From Lapillicoccus jejuensis (GTDB lineage Bacteria; Actinomycetota; Actinomycetes; Actinomycetales; Dermatophilaceae): a stretch of DNA of 64,000 bases. The stretch spans positions 1,860,001 through 1,924,000 of the forward strand of contig NZ_VFMN01000001.1 in the NCBI RefSeq assembly GCF_006715055.1. The letters run 5' to 3'. Each line of letters opens with the position of its first letter. Within the stretch, counting starts at the first letter, position 1. Positions 23,754-32,096 of this stretch are shown one piece after another. A model generated the notes under the pieces. The model was not told the DNA's origin and did no database searches. It saw only the letters and a list, made by a program, of their open reading frames with translations. A program made the position numbers and the translations under genes.

Positions 23754-24916
23754 ACGCCGCCGCCGCCCCGCGCCGCGCGGGCACCTTCGAGCGGGCCGTC
23801 GTCGACCAGCTCCTCGAGCGCGGTCCGCTCGACCGGCCCACCCTCGCCTCGCTCGTCGGCATCTCCCGGCCGAGCGCCGGGGAGCTCGTCTCCCGCCTCG
23901 TCGCCACCGGCCTGCTCGAGGCGCGCGGCGAGGTGGCGACCGGGCGTCGCGGCCCCAACTCGACCCTCTACGCGCTGCGCCACGGCGTGGCGCGGGTCGC
24001 CGGCGTCGAGCTCCAGCCCGAGGGCGCCTGGTGCCGGGTGGCCGACCTCGACGGCACCGTCCTCGCCGGCGTCGGGCGCCGCGCCCGTCCCGACGACACC
24101 CCCGAGCGGCTGGCCCGCCGGGTCGTGCGCGCCGCCGCCAAGCAGGCGGGGACCACCGCCGACGCCCTCGACCGCGTCACCGTCGCCGCCCCCGGCGTCG
24201 TCGGGCCCGACGGCGAGATGCGCTACGTCGAGGGCCACCCCGGCTGGAGCCAGGGGCTGCGCGCCCGGCTCGCCGACGCCCTCGAGCTGCCGACCCGGCT
24301 CGAGAACGACGTCAAGCTGGCCGCCCTGGCCGAGCAGCACGGCGGCGCGGCCGAGGGGGTCGGCAGCTTCGTCCTGCTGCGCCTCGCCGAGAGCGTCAGC
24401 GCCGCCGTCGTCCTCGAGGGCCGCCTGCTGCGCGGCTCCGGGGGCGCGGCCGGCGAGATCGGCTACCTGCCGGCCTGGTCGACCGAGGTGGGCGGGTTCG
24501 GCGCGCCGCACCTGCACGAGTTCCTCGGCGCCCGGGCGCTCTCCGCCCTGCTCGGCGACGACGCGGACGGCGCGTCCGGCGGCGCCGGCGTCCAGCACCC
24601 CAGCCGCGCCGACGACCTGCGCGAGCTGGTCCGGCGCACCGCGGTCGCCGTCGTCAGTTGCTGCGCGGTCGTCGACCCGGAGCTCGTCGTCGTCACCGGG
24701 GCCTCGGTCCGGGCCGCGGGCGCCGAGTTCCCCGCCCTGCTCGAGGCCGTCGTCCACGAGGCCACCCCGTTCCGGCCCCGGGTGCGCCGCAGCGCGCTCG
24801 ACACCGACGACGTCACCCCGGCCACCGTCGGCGCGCTGTCGTCCGCCCTCCTCGAGGCCCGCGACGCGACGTACGGCGTCGGCCCGGCCTACCAACCGGC
24901 GTCCTCGCCGCTCTGA
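23750..24916 (+). CDS. ROK family transcriptional regulator of the glycan operon
   Basis: 388 residues. The N-terminal winged helix (about 12-75: VVDQLLERGPLDRPTLASLVGISRPSAGELVSRLVATGLLEA) joins an ASKHA sugar-kinase-like domain (VTVAAPGVVGPDGEMRYVEGH, ENDVKLAALAEQHGG, LRGSGGAAGEIGYLP). The usual kinase His in GEIGH is Tyr (GEIGY), and the CxCGxxGCxE zinc cluster is missing, so this is a pure sensor without kinase activity. ROK repressors leave DNA on binding a sugar. It very likely binds the inverted repeat at 22410-22430. The ligand, perhaps mannose or a small mannoside, is inferred from the operon. Confidence 0.88.
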   Translation: MNAAAAPRRAGTFERAVVDQLLERGPLDRPTLASLVGISRPSAGELVSRLVATGLLEARGEVATGRRGPNSTLYALRHGVARVAGVELQPEGAWCRVADLDGTVLAGVGRRARPDDTPERLARRVVRAAAKQAGTTADALDRVTVAAPGVVGPDGEMRYVEGHPGWSQGLRARLADALELPTRLENDVKLAALAEQHGGAAEGVGSFVLLRLAESVSAAVVLEGRLLRGSGGAAGEIGYLPAWSTEVGGFGAPHLHEFLGARALSALLGDDADGASGGAGVQHPSRADDLRELVRRTAVAVVSCCAVVDPELVVVTGASVRAAGAEFPALLEAVVHEATPFRPRVRRSALDTDDVTPATVGALSSALLEARDATYGVGPAYQPASSPL

Positions 24917-25004
24917 CCCACCCGCCGCCCCACCCACCGCGCGCGGCGGCCCGCCGCTCCCCGGCACCCGTTCACCCACCCACCCATCCCGCAGGAGTCC
25001 GACC
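24917..25004 (+). promoter_or_regulatory. Intercistronic leader of the solute-binding protein gene
   Basis: The 88-base gap is the widest before GH38 in the operon. It holds a small GCGGCG/CGCCGC hairpin (24943-24957), repeated CCCAC words and GCAGGAG as ribosome binding site. It may allow higher expression of the binding protein than of its neighbours. Confidence 0.35.
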
Positions 25005-26375
25005 ATGTCCGTCCGTACCCCCCTGGCCGCGCTGTCGGCCGTCACCGTCGCCGGCCTGCTCGCCGCGTGCGGCGTCGGCGGCAGCTCGGCCTCGTCCGCG
25101 CCCGGCTCGGGCACCCAGGCCGGCAACTGCGACGTCAATAGCCAGGTCGCCGCCGGCACGCCCCTCACCGGCACGCCGAGCGGCTCGATCACCTTCCAGA
25201 CCACGGCCCTCAAGGCCGACTTCTCGCCGTACTTCGAGAAGGTCATCGCCGACTTCGAGAAGAAGTACCCCGGCACGAAGGTCACCTGGCAGGACGACCC
25301 CGGCGACTCGACCTTCACCCAGCGCATGGTCGGTGACGCCCAGGCGTGCACGCTGCCCGACGTCGTCAACCTCAACCAGATCACCGCCTACGCGCTGCAG
25401 AAGTCGAACTTCCTCGTCGACCTCGACAAGAACGCGCCCGGCGCGGGCGACGAGTTCATCCCGAGCCTGTGGTCGAGCCTGAAGATGCCCGGCAGCGACG
25501 GCCACTTCGTCATGCCGTGGTACTGGGGCCTGACCGGTCTGCAGAGCTTCAACGCGAGCCTGCTGAAGAAGTCCGGGCTCAACCCCGACCAGCCGCCGCA
25601 GACCGTCTTCGAGCAGTTCGCCGACGCGGCGACGATCGCCAAGACCTCCGGCGGCGCCTACTACGCCTTCTCGGCCAACCCGGCCTTCCGGCTGCCGTCC
25701 GACTGGCAGCTGATGAAGGTGAGGATCAGCTCCGAGGACCAGAAGACGTTCACCTTCGCCGACGACCCGAAGGCCGTCGAGTGGGTGCAGAAGATGGCCC
25801 AGCTCTACCAGGCGGGCGCGCTGCCCAAGGACTCGCTCGCCAGCTCGGACGACCCGGTGAAGCTCTACACCGAGGGCCAGCTCGTCTGGGGCTCGACCAA
25901 TGCCTCGTCGCTGCGCACCGTGCAGTCCGGCAACCCCACCGTCTACGCGAGCACCGGCGTCAGCCAGCTGCTCGACGCCCGCGGCCAGGCCATGGAGGAC
26001 GGGCAGCTCGTCGGCGTGACGAGCACGTCGAAGAACCCGGTGACGGCCCTGGCCTTCGCGAGGTACCTGCTGAGCCCGGACGTGCAGACCGCGTTCATCT
26101 CCGACCCGCGGATCCAGAACTTCCCGAGCACCACCGCGTCGCTCAAGGCCGACAAGTTCACGAAGATCAGCGGCACCGACGCCTACGCGCAGGCGGCCAA
26201 GCTGTCGGCGCAGCTCGCGCAGAACGCCCAGAACGCGTTCCTCTACTCCTGGAACGACGCCGTCAACACCGTCGTCGTCCAGCAGGTCCAGCTCGCCATG
26301 CAGGGCAAGAAGACCCCGCAGCAGGCGCTGAGCGACGCGCAGTCGCAGGCCAACGCGATCGTCGCGAAGAGCTGA
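25005..26375 (+). CDS. ABC transporter sugar-binding lipoprotein (CUT1 type)
   Basis: 456 residues. The signal peptide ends in a lipobox (VAGLLAAC, Cys 22), so the protein is lipid-anchored outside the membrane. A family 1 solute-binding fold follows: SITFQTTALKADFSPYFEKVIADFEKKYPGTKVTW, VMPWYWGLTGLQSFNASLLKK and FARYLLSPDVQTAFISDP. It captures an oligosaccharide for two permeases encoded next. No ATPase gene is present; CUT1 systems in actinomycetes commonly share the MsiK ATPase encoded elsewhere. Cargo is inferred from the glycosidases: a mannose-rich oligosaccharide. Confidence 0.9.
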   Translation: MSVRTPLAALSAVTVAGLLAACGVGGSSASSAPGSGTQAGNCDVNSQVAAGTPLTGTPSGSITFQTTALKADFSPYFEKVIADFEKKYPGTKVTWQDDPGDSTFTQRMVGDAQACTLPDVVNLNQITAYALQKSNFLVDLDKNAPGAGDEFIPSLWSSLKMPGSDGHFVMPWYWGLTGLQSFNASLLKKSGLNPDQPPQTVFEQFADAATIAKTSGGAYYAFSANPAFRLPSDWQLMKVRISSEDQKTFTFADDPKAVEWVQKMAQLYQAGALPKDSLASSDDPVKLYTEGQLVWGSTNASSLRTVQSGNPTVYASTGVSQLLDARGQAMEDGQLVGVTSTSKNPVTALAFARYLLSPDVQTAFISDPRIQNFPSTTASLKADKFTKISGTDAYAQAAKLSAQLAQNAQNAFLYSWNDAVNTVVVQQVQLAMQGKKTPQQALSDAQSQANAIVAKS

Positions 26376-26378
26376 CCC

Positions 26379-27359
26379 GTGGCGTCCACCACCGCTCCAG
26401 GCACCGTCGCCGGCCCCCGCGCCGGCCGACGAGGCCGTTCCCGGTCGCCGCGCCCGTCGGGCGTGTCCGGCGCCGCGCTCTACCGGCGGTGGTGGACGCC
26501 GCTGGTCTGGGTGGCGCCCACCGTCGTCGTCATCGCGATCTTCGGCGTCTTCCCCTTCGTCAACACCGTCGTGCTCTCCTTCACCGACGCCAAGCCGCTC
26601 GGCGGCGGCGGGCAGTTCGTCGGCCTGGAGAACTACCGCACGCTGCTGAGCGACCCCAGCTTCTGGCAGGCCACCCGCAACAGCTTCCTGTACGCCGCCA
26701 TCGCGGTCCCGCTGCTCGTCGTCCTGCCCCTCGTGCTGGCCGTCCTCGTCCAGGACAAGATCCCGTTCATCGGGGTGTTCCGGTCGGCGTTCTACGCGCC
26801 GGTCATCGCCTCGGTCGTCGCCGTCGGCCTCATCTGGCAGAACCTCTTCGCCGAGCAGGGGCCGATCAACACGGTGCTCCAGCGGCTGCACGTCGTCAGC
26901 TCGCCGATCCCGTTCCTGTCCGACTCGACGCTCATCCTGCTGTGCGCCGTCGCGCTCACGGTCTGGAAGGGCCTGGGCTGGTACATGATCTTCTACATGG
27001 CGGCGCTCGGCAGCGTCCCCAAGGAGCTGTACGACGCCGCGAAGGTCGACGGGGCGGGCGCCGTGCGCCGGTTCCTCGTCGTCACCGTCCCCGGGGTGCG
27101 GCTGACGATGCTGCTCGTCGGGCTGATGTCCGGCATCGGGTCGCTGCGCGTCTTCACCGAGATCTACGTCCTCGGTGGGCCCACCGGCGGCCCGGGCGGC
27201 GGCGCCCAGACGCTGCCCTTCTACATCCAGCGCGCCGCGCTCGACCCCATCTCCGGCAACGCCGGGTACGGCGCCGCGATCAGCGTCGCGCTCTTCCTCA
27301 TGACCGGGGTCCTCGCCCTCGTCTCGCAGCGGCTCGGATCCGACCGGGAGGACTCGTGA
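26379..27359 (+). CDS. ABC sugar permease, MalF-like
   Basis: 326 residues with six membrane helices after a basic N-terminal tail. The EAA loop that docks the ATPase reads ELYDAAKVDGAGAVRRFLVV (near residue 215-235) and is followed by TVPGVRLTM. It pairs with the next permease to form the CUT1 channel for the sugar delivered by the lipoprotein. The GTG start is 3 bases after the lipoprotein stop; the stop overlaps the next start. Confidence 0.9.
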   Translation: MASTTAPGTVAGPRAGRRGRSRSPRPSGVSGAALYRRWWTPLVWVAPTVVVIAIFGVFPFVNTVVLSFTDAKPLGGGGQFVGLENYRTLLSDPSFWQATRNSFLYAAIAVPLLVVLPLVLAVLVQDKIPFIGVFRSAFYAPVIASVVAVGLIWQNLFAEQGPINTVLQRLHVVSSPIPFLSDSTLILLCAVALTVWKGLGWYMIFYMAALGSVPKELYDAAKVDGAGAVRRFLVVTVPGVRLTMLLVGLMSGIGSLRVFTEIYVLGGPTGGPGGGAQTLPFYIQRAALDPISGNAGYGAAISVALFLMTGVLALVSQRLGSDREDS

Positions 27360-28261
27360 GCACCCTGACCGCCCCGCGGCCGACGACGGCCGCCCCCGTC
27401 CCCGCCCGGCCACCGCACTCGCCGTGGCCGCGGCGCCGGGCCCGGCTGCGCAGCCTCGGGCCGCGCTACCTCGCGCTCCTGTTGCTGCTCGCGCTGACGG
27501 TCGGGCCGCTGCTGTGGCAGCTGTCCGCCTCGCTCAAGGGCCGCAGCGAGCCGGTCTACGGACCGGACGCGACGCTCCTGCCGCGCCACCCCTCGTTCCA
27601 GGCCTACCTGACGATCTTCGACCAGGTGCCGATGGCGCTCTACATCCGCAACAGCCTCATCATGTGCGCGCTCGGCATGGTGTCCCAGCTCGTCTTCCCG
27701 ACGCTGGCCGGCTTCATGCTCTCCCGCAAGGGCTGGCGCGGCACCACGGTGTTCAACCTGCTCCTCGTCGCCTCAATGATGTTCCCGTTCGAGGCCGTCA
27801 TGGTCAGCCTCTTCCTCATGACCCAGAGCATGGGTCTGGTCGACTCCTTCGTCGGCGTCTGGCTGCCCGGCGCGATCTCCGCGGTCAACGTCTTCATCAT
27901 GCGGGCCGCCTTCTCGGCCGTCCCCGACGAGGTCGAGGACGCCGCCCTGCTCGACGGCGCGACCGAGTGGCAGCGGTTCTCGCGGGTCTACCTGCCGGCG
28001 GCGAAGGGCGCGCTCACCGTCGTCGCCATCAACTCGTTCATCAGTGCCTGGGACGACTTCCTCTGGCCGTTCATCGTCCTGCGCAGCGAGAACCACTTCA
28101 CCCTCAGCCTCGGCCTGTCTCGGCTGGCCCAGTCCTCGCTGGGGTACGACCCCCGCGTCGTCATGGCCGGGTCCATGATCGCCATCGTCCCCATCATCGT
28201 CCTGTTCGTCCTGGCCCAGCGGTGGTTCTACCGCGGGGTCTCCGAAGGAGCCGTCAAGTGA
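27356..28261 (+). CDS. ABC sugar permease, MalG-like
   Basis: 301 residues with six membrane helices. The EAA loop is EVEDAALLDGATEWQRFSRV, followed by YLPAAKGALT. The C-terminal VLAQRWFYRGVSEGAVK is typical of MalG-type subunits. The GTG start overlaps the upstream TGA, and its own TGA overlaps the fucosidase start, so the transporter and first enzyme are translationally coupled. Confidence 0.9.
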   Translation: MSTLTAPRPTTAAPVPARPPHSPWPRRRARLRSLGPRYLALLLLLALTVGPLLWQLSASLKGRSEPVYGPDATLLPRHPSFQAYLTIFDQVPMALYIRNSLIMCALGMVSQLVFPTLAGFMLSRKGWRGTTVFNLLLVASMMFPFEAVMVSLFLMTQSMGLVDSFVGVWLPGAISAVNVFIMRAAFSAVPDEVEDAALLDGATEWQRFSRVYLPAAKGALTVVAINSFISAWDDFLWPFIVLRSENHFTLSLGLSRLAQSSLGYDPRVVMAGSMIAIVPIIVLFVLAQRWFYRGVSEGAVK

Positions 28262-29565
28262 CCTCCACGATCCCGACCCCCGTCGGCGACCGTCTGCGCC
28301 CCACCCCCGCCCAGCTGCGCTGGCAGCAGCTGCGGCTCGGCACGTTCGTCCACTACGGGCTCAACACCTTCCACGGCAAGGAGTGGAGCGACGGCACGCT
28401 GCCGCCGTCCTCGTTCGACCCGACCGCGCTCGACGCGCGGCAGTGGGCGCGGACCGCGCGCGAGGCCGGCTCGCGCTACCTCGTGCTCACCGCCAAGCAC
28501 CACGACGGCTTCTGCTTGTGGCCGACCGCGACGACGTCGTACGGCGTCGTGTCCTCGCCCTGGCGCGGTGGGCGCGGCGACCTCGTCGAGGAGGTCGCGC
28601 AGGCCTGCGCCGACGAGGGGCTGCAGCTCGGGCTCTACCTCTCGCCGTGGGACCGCAGCCACCCGGCGTACGCCGACCCGGCCGCCTACGACGAGGTCTA
28701 CTGCCGGCAGCTGGCCGAGCTGTGCACCCGGTACGGCGCCCTCACCGAGCTGTGGTTCGACGGCGCCGGCTCGGAGGGCCGCGTCTACGACTGGGCCCGG
28801 ATCATGGACGTCGTCGGCGAGCACCAGCCGGACGCGATGGTCTTCAACATGGGCCGGCCGACGATCCGCTGGGCCGGCAACGAGGACGGCATCGCGCCGG
28901 ACCCGGTCGACTACGTCGTCGGGCACAGCAAGATGAGCCAGTACACCGTCGTCACGACGACGTTCCAGGAGGCGCTCTACCTCCCTCCGGAGTGCAACGT
29001 CTCGCTGCACCGCGGCTGGTTCTGGCACCCGCAGGCCGAGGCGAAGACCGTCGACCACCTCATGGCCGTCTGGTACCGCTCGGTGGGCCGGGGTGGCAAC
29101 CTGCTGCTCAACGTCCCGCCGGACACCCGCGGTCTCGTCGCCGAGGGCGACGTCGAGCGGCTGCGCGAGTGGACCGCCCGCCGCGAGGAGCTCTTCGGCC
29201 GACCGGTCGAGGTCGACGTGGTCCCGTCCTCGGAAGCAGGTGACGAGGACGAGGTCCGGACCGTGTCGCTGACGCTGCCGACCGGCACCCGGCTGGACCA
29301 CCTCGAGCTCCGGGAGGAGCTGAGCGGCGGCCAGCGGGTGACGTCGTACGTCGTCCGCGCGGGCGACCGCGTGGTCGCCGCGGGCGACCGGGTAGGCGCC
29401 CAGCGGGTGCTCGTCACGCAGCCGCTCACGACCGACCGGCTCGAGGTCGAGCTACACGGACGCGGCGCCGGGCTCGTCGGCGCCACCGCGTGGGACACCG
29501 GCGGCGCGCAGGTGCCGGGGCTGCCCGAGGGCTACCGCGCCCCCACCGACTACCCGGAGGACTGA
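28258..29565 (+). CDS. GH29 alpha-L-fucosidase
   Basis: 435 residues. The barrel has the GH29 signatures FVHYGLNTFHGKEWSDG, YLVLTAKHHDGFCLW, LGLYLSPWDRSHP and the nucleophile motif ELWFDGAGSE (Asp near 167), then GGNLLLNVPPDTRG. A C-terminal beta domain is short. There is no signal peptide, so it acts in the cytoplasm. The architecture and absence of the RExK acid/base pattern leave the subfamily open; subfamily B enzymes cut alpha-1,3/1,4-fucose, which would suit plant or insect N-glycans. The GTG overlaps the permease stop. Confidence 0.9.
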   Translation: MTSTIPTPVGDRLRPTPAQLRWQQLRLGTFVHYGLNTFHGKEWSDGTLPPSSFDPTALDARQWARTAREAGSRYLVLTAKHHDGFCLWPTATTSYGVVSSPWRGGRGDLVEEVAQACADEGLQLGLYLSPWDRSHPAYADPAAYDEVYCRQLAELCTRYGALTELWFDGAGSEGRVYDWARIMDVVGEHQPDAMVFNMGRPTIRWAGNEDGIAPDPVDYVVGHSKMSQYTVVTTTFQEALYLPPECNVSLHRGWFWHPQAEAKTVDHLMAVWYRSVGRGGNLLLNVPPDTRGLVAEGDVERLREWTARREELFGRPVEVDVVPSSEAGDEDEVRTVSLTLPTGTRLDHLELREELSGGQRVTSYVVRAGDRVVAAGDRVGAQRVLVTQPLTTDRLEVELHGRGAGLVGATAWDTGGAQVPGLPEGYRAPTDYPED

Positions 29566-29567
29566 GC

Positions 29568-32096
29568 GTGCTCGAGCCCGTCGACCTCGGCGGGGACGGC
29601 TGGACGCTGCGGCTGCTCGGCGGGTGGGACGACCTGCCCGCGGGGATGCCGCTCCCGGCCGTCCCGCCCCCCGCCGTGCCCGCGCAGGTGCCCGGCACGG
29701 TCCACACCGACCTCATGGCCGCCGGCCTGCTCGCCGACCCGCACCTCGGTCTGCAGGAGGCCGCGGCGCAGTGGGTCGGCCTCCTCGACTGGTCGTGGTC
29801 CCGCCCGCTCCCCGCGGAGCTCGCGCCGCAGCAGGGGGAGCGGGTCGACCTCGTCCTCGAGGGACTCGACACGGTGGTGACGGTGCGCGTCGGCGACGAG
29901 GTCGTCCTGCGCAGCGAGAGCATGCACCTGGCGCACCGGGTCGACGTGACCGACGCGCTGTCGCGGGCCGCGGGTGAGGGCCCGCTCGTCGTCGACGTCC
30001 GCTCGGCGATCCGCTTCGCGCGGGAGCGGCGCGACGCCCTCGGCGACCTGCCCCAGGACTACGAGCACCCCTACAACTTCGTCCGCAAGGCCGCGTACTC
30101 GATGGGCTGGGACTGGGGGCCGACGCTGTCGACCGCCGGCGTCTGGCGGCCGGTGCGGCTCGAGCGCTGGCGGACCGCGCGGCTCGGTGAGGTCCTGCTG
30201 CGCGCGGACCTGCCGCCCGGGTCCGACGTCGCGACGGTCGTCGTCGAGCCCGACGTGGTCGTCGCCGACGGTGTCGACCCCGCGGGTCTGCGGGTCGAGG
30301 TCGAGGTGGCCGACGCCGACGGCGTCGTCGTCGCGTCGACGGACGCCGGCGGCGACGCGGCCCGGGTCGAGGTCGCCGTCGCGGCTCCCCGCCGCTGGTG
30401 GCCGCGGGGGTACGGCGCGCCGTACCGGCACCGGGTGACCGTCCGCCTGCGCGACGCCGACGGCGGGCTGCTCCACGAGCACGTCCGGCACGTCGGCTTC
30501 CGCAGCGTCGCCCTCGACACCACGCCGGACGAGATCGGGCGGCCCTTCACCCTGCTCGTCAACGACCGTCCCGTCTTCGTCCTCGGCGCGAACTGGATCC
30601 CGCGCGACTCCTTCCTCCCGCGGGTCACGCCCGACCGGCTGCGGGCGAGCGTCGGCGACGCCCTCGACGCGGGGATGAACCTGCTGCGCGTCTGGGGCGG
30701 CGGCGTCGTCGAGGACGACGCCCTCCTCGAGCTCTGCGACGAGGTGGGGCTGATGCTCTGGCAGGACTTCCCCTTCGCGTGCGCCGCCTACCCGCAGGAC
30801 GAGGGGACCGTCGCCCTCGTCCGGGCCGAGGCGCAGGACGCCGTACGGCGTCTCGTGCCGCACCCGAGCGTGGTCCTGTTCAACGGCAGCAACGAGAACG
30901 AGCTCGCCGCGTCCGACTGGGGCTGGGACGTGCGCGCCCCCGGTCGTCCGTGGGGCGAGCGGCTGTGGGAGGAGGTGCTGCCCGCCGTCGTCCACGAGCT
31001 GGCCCCGCAGCACCCCTACATCCCGTCGAGCCCGACCTCGCTCGACCCGCAGGTCCACCCCAACGACCCGGACCACGGCGCCACGCACCAGTGGGACGTG
31101 TGGAACCGGCTCGACTTCACCCACTACCGCGACGCGGTGCCGCGGTTCGCCGCGGAGTACGGGTTCCAGGGACCGCCCGGTCGCAGCACCTTCCGCCGGG
31201 CGCTCGGCCAGGACCCCGTCGACTGGCGGTCGCCGCTGGTCCGCGCGCACCAGAAGCAGGCGGGCGGCACCGAGCGGCTCAACCGCAACCTCGCCGGCCA
31301 CACCGCGCCGCCGGCGACCTACGCCGACTGGCACCTCGCCACCAGCCTGAACCAGGCCTGGGCGCTGCGGACCGCCGTGACCCACCTGCGCTCGTGGTGG
31401 CCCCGCAGCGCCGGGTCCGTCATCTGGCAGCTCGACGACTGCTGGCCGGTCGTGTCCTGGTCACTGGTCGACGGGGACGGGGTCCGCAAGCCGGCCTGGT
31501 ACGCGGTCCGCGCGGCGCACGCCCCGCGCCTGGTCACCGTCCAGCCGCGCGAGGCGGGCCTGGTCGCCGCCCTCGTCAACGACACGGACGAGGAGTGGGC
31601 GGCGACGCTGCGGCTCGTCCGTCGGCACGTCGACGGCCGCGAGCTCGCCACCGCGGTGCGCGAGGTGCGGGTGCCGGCGCGCGACGTGGCGACCGTGCCC
31701 GTGCCGGTCGCGGTGCGCTCCGCGCGACGGCGCCGCGAGGAGCTGGTCGTCGCCTCGGTCGACGGCCTCGAGGGCGTCGTCGGCGGTCGCGACGTCTGGG
31801 CGCTCGTCGACCAGGACGCGCTGCTGCTGCCCGCAGGGCGTCGTACGGCGTCGGTCGTCGTCACCGGCCCCGGCGAGGCGGACGTCGTCGTCGAGGCGCA
31901 GGAGACCATGCTCGACACCGTCCTGCTGCCCGACCTCGTCGCCCCCTCGGCCCGCGCGGAATCCTGCCTGGTCACCCTCTTCCCGGGGGAGCGACACGTC
32001 TTCCGGGTCATGGGTCTCGGCGACGCCGACCCGACGCTGCTGACCGGCCCCGAGGTGCTGCGCTGCGCCAACGAGGTGACCCGGGCGCATGGCTGA
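29568..32096 (+). CDS. GH2 beta-mannosidase
   Basis: 842 residues. Layout: sugar-binding domain (about 1-200, with ESMHLAHRVDVTD and EHPYNFVRKAAYSMGWDWGP), immunoglobulin-like domain (200-330), then the barrel. The acid/base Glu is in VVLFNGSNENEL near 444 and the nucleophile in RFAAEYGFQGPP near 530. HDIDDCW-like IWQLDDCWPVVSWSLVD is typical of beta-mannosidases. It removes the single beta-1,4-mannose of the N-glycan core (Man-GlcNAc2) or acts on manno-oligosaccharides. Cytoplasmic. The GTG start follows the fucosidase stop by 2 bases; the stop overlaps the GH3 start by 8. Confidence 0.92.
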   Translation: MLEPVDLGGDGWTLRLLGGWDDLPAGMPLPAVPPPAVPAQVPGTVHTDLMAAGLLADPHLGLQEAAAQWVGLLDWSWSRPLPAELAPQQGERVDLVLEGLDTVVTVRVGDEVVLRSESMHLAHRVDVTDALSRAAGEGPLVVDVRSAIRFARERRDALGDLPQDYEHPYNFVRKAAYSMGWDWGPTLSTAGVWRPVRLERWRTARLGEVLLRADLPPGSDVATVVVEPDVVVADGVDPAGLRVEVEVADADGVVVASTDAGGDAARVEVAVAAPRRWWPRGYGAPYRHRVTVRLRDADGGLLHEHVRHVGFRSVALDTTPDEIGRPFTLLVNDRPVFVLGANWIPRDSFLPRVTPDRLRASVGDALDAGMNLLRVWGGGVVEDDALLELCDEVGLMLWQDFPFACAAYPQDEGTVALVRAEAQDAVRRLVPHPSVVLFNGSNENELAASDWGWDVRAPGRPWGERLWEEVLPAVVHELAPQHPYIPSSPTSLDPQVHPNDPDHGATHQWDVWNRLDFTHYRDAVPRFAAEYGFQGPPGRSTFRRALGQDPVDWRSPLVRAHQKQAGGTERLNRNLAGHTAPPATYADWHLATSLNQAWALRTAVTHLRSWWPRSAGSVIWQLDDCWPVVSWSLVDGDGVRKPAWYAVRAAHAPRLVTVQPREAGLVAALVNDTDEEWAATLRLVRRHVDGRELATAVREVRVPARDVATVPVPVAVRSARRRREELVVASVDGLEGVVGGRDVWALVDQDALLLPAGRRTASVVVTGPGEADVVVEAQETMLDTVLLPDLVAPSARAESCLVTLFPGERHVFRVMGLGDADPTLLTGPEVLRCANEVTRAHG

